From Cellvibrionaceae bacterium (lineage in GTDB: Bacteria; Pseudomonadota; Gammaproteobacteria; Pseudomonadales; Cellvibrionaceae): a DNA stretch of 11,703 nt. The notes beneath the pieces are model-generated. The model had not been told where the DNA came from. It saw only the letters and a list, made by a program, of their open reading frames with translations, and did no database searches. A program made the position numbers and the translations under genes. Where the stretch lies: positions 1 to 11,703 of the forward strand of contig JALUYN010000387.1 in assembly GCA_027012915.1 (NCBI GenBank), read 5' to 3'. The first letter of the stretch is position 1. The number at the start of each line of letters is the position of its first letter. Below, piece by piece: positions 7,188 through 11,703 of this stretch.

Positions 7188-9304
7188 GTACTCTGTTTGA
7201 AGACCTCAGTCTGGGTATGGATCTGGCGGTTCTAGAACTCGTCGCTGACAAGCCCACAACCTTCTTGCTGAAATCTGGTAACAACGGTTGGATTGAGGAC
7301 CTATTGCCCCATTGCAGCAGTTCTGAACCTTTTGAGATTGGCGACGACCTTCCCTACCTCGAAGATTTTTTGATCGACGCCGAAACCGTTTGGAGCGCCA
7401 GCGCGCCAGGAAGGATCAAGTCGGGGCTCTGGACCGAATCACTGGCCGACCGCCGCGATCTCAATCTCGAGGCCATTGCCATCCGCCAGAACGATCACCA
7501 ATTACTGGTGATTCGTAACAGCTCTGAGGAATTTGCGTACCGCCAGAGAACGCTGCAATCGGCGCGCGAACTAATGATTGCCAATGACAAGTTAATGGAG
7601 CAACACGAATACCTGCACACCCGCCTGCTATCCATTCTCAGCAAGCCCAAGAACGCCGCCGAGGCACTGGCGCCCTTGAGTTCCGCGATCGAAAACGCAG
7701 GCTTTGCAGTGATTATCCTAGACCATCAGCGACAACCAGTAATTGAAAACTCTGCCGTCATCGAGTTGTTCGAGCAGTATGACAACAGCTACCACAAGCA
7801 ACCGCGGCCGAGCGAAATCATTCTCAAACTGATGCGCTCACAACTGCCAGAGTACGACCGCATATTCGAAACCTCGTCCAGCTGGAGCGGTGAGCTATGC
7901 TGGATCAACCCTCCTCATACACTGAAGTGGCTAAAAACCGCCATTTACCCGGTAAAAAGTGAACCTCACGGTATCAAAAATTGGGTAATCTTTATCAGTG
8001 ATATCAGTAACATCAAGCACCTGTTGCAGCGCAATGAGCAACTGGCAATGGAAGACATGCTGACCCAATTGCCGAACCGCCACGCGTTTTGGCAAACGCT
8101 GGAACAGCGCATCAGCCAGCAGCGGTCGTTCTTTCTGCTGTATATCGATATCAACGAATTTCGCCATCTCAATGAGTTTTACGGCCACGAGGAAGGCGAC
8201 AAGTTGTTGGTGGAACTGGGGGGGCGGCTGCAAAGCGCGCTAAAGAAAGACGATTTTATAGCCCGCGTTGGCGGCGATGAATTTGCGATTATTCTCAACG
8301 ACATTGAATCCGAACCGCCCTGCCGGCAGGTCACCAACCGACTTCTAAATCTGGTGGAAAAGCCCTTTATTTCGGCACAGTCCAATAGCTACAACGTTAC
8401 TCTGAGCATTGGTGCTGCGGGCTACCCCAAAGACGCACAGAGCGTTGAAGAACTGATGAAATTCGTGGACCTCAGTGCCTACAATGGCCGGCGTAATCGT
8501 CAAAGCACGGTGCAATTTTACTCCCACGAAATGAAGGAGGCCTCACGCCGCCGCATTCAAATGGAAGTTGAGCTGCGCCACGCCATACTCGATAAACAGT
8601 TCGAACTGCACCTGCAACCGATACTCGATCTCGAAGACCGCAGAATCATCAAGGCCGAGGCCCTGATTCGATGGAATCACCCGGAACATGGAATGATCAG
8701 CCCGGCGGAATTTATTCCGGTCGCCGAACAGAGTGAACTGATTGTCGCACTGGGTCGCTGGGTATTCGAAAAAACCTGCAGCTATTCACGCCAGCTTCAA
8801 GACAATGGCACGCCATTGAAAATCTCTTTCAACCTTTCACCCGTACAAATTCGCGACCCGGAGCTGTTCAGCTTTATCAAGAGCACCATCGACAAATGGC
8901 AAGTGGATGCATCGCTGCTGGAGCTGGAAATTACTGAAGGCGTGTTGGTGGACGACTACGCCAAGGTGCTGCAACTGCTCAATGACATCAAGGCACTGGG
9001 CATTACCATTTCCGTAGATGACTTTGGCACCGGATATAGCTCTCTGGCCTACCTGAAAAACCTGCCGCTGGATCACGTTAAAATCGACCGGTCCTTCGTC
9101 CAGGACATTGTTACTGACGACAATGATAAAGCCATTGTACTGGCGGTTATTGCAATGGCTCACAACCTAAACCTGAGTGTCATTGCTGAAGGTGTGGAAA
9201 CCAACGAACAGCGGGATTTTCTGATCGACAGTCAATGCAATTCAGCTCAGGGGTATTTATTCAGCCGCCCCGTTCCCTATGAACAACTGCGTTCTCTGTT
9301 GTGA
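7184..9304 (+). CDS. PAS-GGDEF-EAL protein, c-di-GMP synthesis/degradation
   Basis: The 706-residue protein has no membrane segment and should be cytoplasmic. Residues 1-115 form an N-terminal domain I cannot name (PAS-like length and pattern), then a helix (115-155) and a PAS-like domain (about 165-280). The GGDEF domain (about 285-445) has DMLTQLPNR at 291-299 and intact GGDEF at 363-367. The allosteric I-site RxxD reads KKDD (354-357), so product inhibition may be lost. The EAL domain (about 458-700) has EAL at 492-494, N550, the DDFG loop (612-615), K633 and E669, all consistent with active phosphodiesterase. Both activities are possible; which one dominates cannot be told from sequence. 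It is translationally coupled to the GTPase gene, which suggests that GTPase state controls c-di-GMP turnover, an inference. Confidence 0.93.
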   Translation: MSTLFEDLSLGMDLAVLELVADKPTTFLLKSGNNGWIEDLLPHCSSSEPFEIGDDLPYLEDFLIDAETVWSASAPGRIKSGLWTESLADRRDLNLEAIAIRQNDHQLLVIRNSSEEFAYRQRTLQSARELMIANDKLMEQHEYLHTRLLSILSKPKNAAEALAPLSSAIENAGFAVIILDHQRQPVIENSAVIELFEQYDNSYHKQPRPSEIILKLMRSQLPEYDRIFETSSSWSGELCWINPPHTLKWLKTAIYPVKSEPHGIKNWVIFISDISNIKHLLQRNEQLAMEDMLTQLPNRHAFWQTLEQRISQQRSFFLLYIDINEFRHLNEFYGHEEGDKLLVELGGRLQSALKKDDFIARVGGDEFAIILNDIESEPPCRQVTNRLLNLVEKPFISAQSNSYNVTLSIGAAGYPKDAQSVEELMKFVDLSAYNGRRNRQSTVQFYSHEMKEASRRRIQMEVELRHAILDKQFELHLQPILDLEDRRIIKAEALIRWNHPEHGMISPAEFIPVAEQSELIVALGRWVFEKTCSYSRQLQDNGTPLKISFNLSPVQIRDPELFSFIKSTIDKWQVDASLLELEITEGVLVDDYAKVLQLLNDIKALGITISVDDFGTGYSSLAYLKNLPLDHVKIDRSFVQDIVTDDNDKAIVLAVIAMAHNLNLSVIAEGVETNEQRDFLIDSQCNSAQGYLFSRPVPYEQLRSLL

Positions 9305-9336
9305 CCCATCAATAGATCAGAGGTGTCCTAAGTTTT

Positions 9337-9367
9337 TTGTGATTTCGGCCGATGCCCTGAGTATACT
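9337..9367 (+). promoter_or_regulatory. Candidate sigma-70 promoter for the PilZ gene
   Basis: TATACT (9362-9367) matches the -10 hexamer at 5/6 positions. TTGTGA (9337-9342) is a 4/6 match to the -35 element with a 19-bp spacer, which is slightly long. It lies in the 104-bp gap after the GGDEF-EAL gene and about 40 bp before ATG 9409. It implies that the PilZ gene can be expressed apart from the upstream operon. Confidence 0.4.
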
Positions 9368-9408
9368 GGTCAAAATTGTCGAAGTAAGAACCCATCGAAG
9401 ATCGCGTC

Positions 9409-10305
9409 ATGGCATTGTTCAGCAAAAAGAAAGATGAAACCGCTTCTCCCGTGCGCTCCCTGGGCACGCGAGTGGATAACTATCGCCGCATCCTGGACTG
9501 TTTCAAGATTGGCACGCGACTGCGTTTTCACCCCGAATACGATGACGACACCGTTTTGGAAGCCCTGGTGCTGGGCTACTACGTCGAAGACGTCTATATC
9601 TTTCAACAGAAGAACATCAGCATCGAAGTCATTGATGGCATTCCCAGTCTGACGATTTCCGGGCCTCAGGGCAGTATGTCCTACTCGCGTATCAATAAGT
9701 TCTACGTGGTCGTGCCTCGCGATATCGGCATCGAAGAAACTCTGGATTATGACTCCCGTGCGACGTTGGGCAATATGGGCCCCTTCAAAAAGGGCGCCGC
9801 ATTGAAGCTGATGTCCGTGCAACCGGGCAGAGACAATCTCTCATGCGAGGCCATCGTGCACCGCAACTTGAAAATGGACTCGGGACCGCATAACGGGCTC
9901 ACCGTAGTGCAGCTGGATCCGTCACTGGGGACTATTCAAGAGTATGAACCCCGCTCAGAGACTCGTATCCACACTCACCTCCCGGCACACTTTCACTTTA
10001 ATGGTGGCAGCGAATTTCTTCGTACCTATATCCTCGACTTTTCCGAAAGTGCCATGCGCCTCGGTTTGATGGATGAAACCAACCAGTGGCCCAGTTTTGG
10101 CAAAAAAGACATGGGGGTACTGTGCATGAAACTGTCCAAGGACAGCCCGGTAATCAAACTGGAGTGTCAATGCATGGACCAGCGGGGTAATGAGCGGATT
10201 TTTAAAGTGAATAAAATCAGCCGTCAGGGACAGTTCGTCCCCTTCAGCAAGCTCGACGCGCTGGAAATGAAGGTCAATCTGATGAATATGTTTGGCGAAG
10301 GCTAG
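9409..10305 (+). CDS. PilZ-domain protein, putative c-di-GMP receptor
   Basis: This soluble 298-residue protein probably binds c-di-GMP. The PilZ signature sits in the C-terminal half: RSETR (182-186) matches RxxxR, and 24 residues later DFSESA (210-215) matches DxSxxG except that the final glycine is alanine. The N-terminal half (about 20-135) has an all-beta pattern like the YcgR-N/flagellar-brake type domains that often precede PilZ, but I cannot assign it firmly. The ribosome binding site before ATG 9409 is weak. The gene lies 104 bp downstream of a GGDEF-EAL enzyme in the same direction and is a natural output partner for it. The target is unknown; motility or surface polysaccharide control would be typical of the family. 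Confidence 0.87.
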   Translation: MALFSKKKDETASPVRSLGTRVDNYRRILDCFKIGTRLRFHPEYDDDTVLEALVLGYYVEDVYIFQQKNISIEVIDGIPSLTISGPQGSMSYSRINKFYVVVPRDIGIEETLDYDSRATLGNMGPFKKGAALKLMSVQPGRDNLSCEAIVHRNLKMDSGPHNGLTVVQLDPSLGTIQEYEPRSETRIHTHLPAHFHFNGGSEFLRTYILDFSESAMRLGLMDETNQWPSFGKKDMGVLCMKLSKDSPVIKLECQCMDQRGNERIFKVNKISRQGQFVPFSKLDALEMKVNLMNMFGEG

Positions 10306-10317
10306 GTCGCGCCACCA

Positions 10318-11148
10318 CTACTCAGCCTCAAGCACCCGCATATCACCCTCTTCAAAGTACAGCTGATTGAGGTATTCACTGTAGATCCTCTCATAATCGC
10401 CACTTTGTCGAATTTTCTGAAAGGCTGCATTAAAGTCTTCACAGAGTTTAGGGTCGTTGAAGCCCATATGTGTGTAGTTAAGGGGGAATATTGGGTGAAA
10501 ATCAAAGTTAGCCGCGGAGAGGTAGCCGCTTGACCACTTATTGACGCTGTACAGAAAGATATAAATGTCACCCACCGAAACATCACCGCGCCCTGCGGCC
10601 AGCATTTTTGATTGAGACTCCATATTGGGCACTTCGGTATAACCTCTGACCGCCTGGAAACCTCCCTGAAACAAATGCTGCCAAAATTCAGTCATCCCCT
10701 GATAGGTCACCACCGAATAGCGATTCAAATCCTGTAGGGTATTAATTTTAATCTGACGGCGCTTGAGCGTAACTGCCACGTCGGTAAAACGAAAAAACGG
10801 TTCCGAGACACAGCCTTGAATGTCGTCTTTAGAGAAAATATTTGCCGCGCCATCAATGGCGCCGGTATTGAGATCGTATCGCAGACGAAAGTTTGACAGG
10901 CCAAATCGATAGCTGACCTGATACTGAGGCAGATGCTTGAAGACCTCTTCAATAAGATCTTTAAACAGGCCTCGGTTTTCCTGCTCTATAAAAAACGGAC
11001 CAAAATCACCTAGTCCGAGAGTAAGCGACTTTCTCTGTATCTGTGCGTTTTCGGCGAATCCGAAATGGGGAAAAGTGGACATTACCAGGGCGAGTAGCCA
11101 GAAAGTCCATTGACGCTTACCAGCAGTCCTGTGCGACCAATACAACAA
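10318..11148 (-). CDS. Periplasmic solute-binding-like protein (SBP_bac_3 type)
   Basis: The product of up to 276 residues resembles the extracytoplasmic domain of amino-acid ABC transporter binding proteins. A signal peptide is visible: basic n-region (RTAGKR), hydrophobic core WTFWLLALVMSTF (14-26) and a likely cleavage after GFA (residue 32). The mature part starts with LTLGLGDFGPFF and ends with a family-typical helix region (QKIRQSGDYERIYSEYL). No permease or ATPase gene is adjacent, so it may be an orphan sensor or binding protein. The start is uncertain: the frame offers only TTG (11148 and 11145), ATT further upstream, or an ATG at 11082 that would destroy the signal peptide. A strong hairpin (11150-11178) abuts the TTG. 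It converges on the PilZ gene with 12 bp between stop codons. Confidence 0.78.
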   Translation of the reverse strand: MLYWSHRTAGKRQWTFWLLALVMSTFPHFGFAENAQIQRKSLTLGLGDFGPFFIEQENRGLFKDLIEEVFKHLPQYQVSYRFGLSNFRLRYDLNTGAIDGAANIFSKDDIQGCVSEPFFRFTDVAVTLKRRQIKINTLQDLNRYSVVTYQGMTEFWQHLFQGGFQAVRGYTEVPNMESQSKMLAAGRGDVSVGDIYIFLYSVNKWSSGYLSAANFDFHPIFPLNYTHMGFNDPKLCEDFNAAFQKIRQSGDYERIYSEYLNQLYFEEGDMRVLEAE

Positions 11149-11149
11149 G

Positions 11150-11178
11150 GGGGAAATCTCTGTCCAGAGCGTTTCCCC
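11150..11178. promoter_or_regulatory. Strong hairpin directly in front of the solute-binding gene
   Basis: GGGGAAA (11150-11156) pairs perfectly with TTTCCCC (11172-11178), and inside it CTCTG (11158-11162) pairs with CAGAG (11165-11169), leaving only t and cg as internal mismatches. On the minus strand the hairpin ends one base before the TTG at 11148. Neither side has a T-run, so it is not an intrinsic terminator. It could block the ribosome binding site or be a palindromic operator. Confidence 0.6.
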
Positions 11179-11240
11179 GAGTTTAAATGTCTATATAAAA
11201 TCTGTAAATCAGGCTTACGAACAACTTCATCGATCTGCAC

Positions 11241-11324
11241 TTAGAAATTCTGATAAGTGCCACGTACATCTTCAAAAACTGCCAAAGCCAATACCGATGC
11301 GTAGATAGAAAGAATAATAGCCAT
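11241..11324 (-). CDS. Possible 27-residue small hydrophobic protein or leader peptide
   Basis: A short ORF reads MAIILSIYASVLALAVF followed by EDVRGTYQNF. It starts with ATG, preceded by AGGA (on the plus strand, tcct at 11333-11336) at 8-base spacing, which is a good ribosome binding site. The first 17 residues are hydrophobic enough for a short membrane helix; the tail is polar. It reads in the same direction as the solute-binding gene, 92 bp upstream of it, with the hairpin between them, so it could be a free small membrane protein or a translated leader. I do not recognise the sequence. Confidence 0.4.
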   Translation of the reverse strand: MAIILSIYASVLALAVFEDVRGTYQNF

Positions 11325-11386
11325 AATGTAATTCCTCGTTTAAGCGTGGTCCTTCGTCTGGAAAGTGCTTGAGACCTTTAGAAGGT

Positions 11387-11406
11387 GTTTAGGAATTCCC
11401 CTAAAC
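11387..11406. promoter_or_regulatory. Palindrome GTTTAGG-N6-CCTAAAC
   Basis: A perfect 7-bp inverted repeat with a 6-base centre (aattcc). It lies 62 bp upstream of the small minus-strand ORF and about 95 bp upstream of the LysR-type gene. No T-run follows on either strand. An operator between divergent promoters is the simplest reading. Confidence 0.45.
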
Positions 11407-11446
11407 GTTGGAAACAAGTCTACGCACCCTTGCAAAATTCCACCAA

Positions 11447-11455
11447 TGGTATAAT
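11447..11455 (+). promoter_or_regulatory. Extended -10 promoter of the LysR-type gene
   Basis: TGGTATAAT contains a perfect TATAAT (11450-11455) preceded by the TGn extension. Extended -10 promoters can work without a good -35; TTGCAA at 11430-11435 is present but only 14 bp away. The -10 is 46 bp before ATG 11502. Confidence 0.6.
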
Positions 11456-11467
11456 TTCCAAGAGAAC

Positions 11468-11482
11468 ATGAATTAAATTCAT
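11468..11482. promoter_or_regulatory. Palindromic LysR-type operator candidate (T-N11-A)
   Basis: ATGAATT-a-AATTCAT is a perfect 7-bp inverted repeat around one central base. T11469 and A11481 form the T-N11-A core typical of LysR-type binding sites. It lies between the -10 element and the ribosome binding site of the LysR-type gene, which suits autorepression. Confidence 0.5.
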
Positions 11483-11501
11483 TACACTATTGGAGCACAT
11501 C

Positions 11502-11703
11502 ATGGATTTTCGCGACCTGGGTCGTTTGGATCTCAATCTTCTGGTAGCCCTGGAGGCGCTCCTGGAAGAGCGCAGCGTATCCAGGGCTGCCGAGCGCCTG
11601 TACATTACGCAATCGGCCATGAGCAAGACACTTGGGCGCCTCAGAGACGTCTTCAATGACCCCCTGTTCACTCGCTCTGCCGACGGTATGATTCCCACGC
11701 CCA
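11502..11703 (+). CDS. LysR-type transcriptional regulator, 3' end outside window
   Basis: Only the first 67 codons are visible. They encode the N-terminal winged helix-turn-helix of a LysR-type regulator: LDLNLLVALEALLEERSVSRAA (residues 9-30) is the classic beginning, LYITQSAMSKTLGRLR (33-48) is the recognition-helix region, and DPLFTR (53-58) leads to the wing. The effector domain lies beyond the window, so the target is unknown. ATG 11502 follows GGAG (11492-11495) at 6-base spacing, downstream of an extended -10 promoter and a palindrome with LysR-box features. It diverges from the solute-binding gene, which could be a target. Confidence 0.93.
   Translation, partial: MDFRDLGRLDLNLLVALEALLEERSVSRAAERLYITQSAMSKTLGRLRDVFNDPLFTRSADGMIPTP

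Noticed and set aside
9305..9345. Terminator after the GGDEF-EAL gene (AGG-tgt-CCT plus T6)
   Set aside because: The stem is only three base pairs and not contiguous with the T-run.
11150..11178. Bidirectional intrinsic terminator
   Set aside because: The stem is strong but neither strand has a T-run after it.

Overview
The window reads as ordinary chromosome of a free-living, probably marine gammaproteobacterium. The pointers are a class II ribonucleotide reductase split into two genes as in Pseudomonas and its relatives, NrdR boxes of the gammaproteobacterial type, moderate GC content, and c-di-GMP signalling genes. Placement near the Cellvibrionales/Pseudomonadales is an inference from style, not a computed result. 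I saw no insertion sequence, phage gene, tRNA, rRNA or CRISPR array.

Layout. (1) Positions 1-918 hold the 3' part of a ModC-like ABC transporter ATPase. (2) An intergenic control region of about 300 bp carries two NrdR boxes exactly 32 bp apart and a perfect inverted repeat. (3) nrdJa-nrdJb (1217-4095) encode the adenosylcobalamin-dependent ribonucleotide reductase. A hairpin spans the nrdJa stop codon and a strong terminator closes the operon at 4129-4154. (4) From 4359 to 9304 four genes are packed head to tail, each joined to the next by a 4-base ATGA overlap: a coiled-coil protein with an apparent -1 frame break at its start, a single-pass OmpA-family protein with a large cytoplasmic domain, a Rab/Ras-like small GTPase, and a PAS-GGDEF-EAL protein. 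(5) A PilZ-domain protein (9409-10305) follows with its own likely promoter. (6) A convergent gene (10318-11148, minus strand) encodes a periplasmic solute-binding-like protein. (7) A 353-bp region rich in palindromes holds a possible 27-residue ORF on the minus strand. (8) The window ends in the first 67 codons of a LysR-type regulator.

The most interesting part is region 4. Its gene order suggests an envelope-to-cytoplasm signalling module: an OmpA domain that could hold peptidoglycan in the periplasm, a transmembrane helix, a cytoplasmic domain that resembles roadblock/longin folds, a eukaryote-like GTPase as a switch, and a c-di-GMP synthase/phosphodiesterase as output, with a PilZ receptor next door. 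The gene identities are well supported by motifs; the idea that they form one pathway is inference from strict translational coupling and adjacency.
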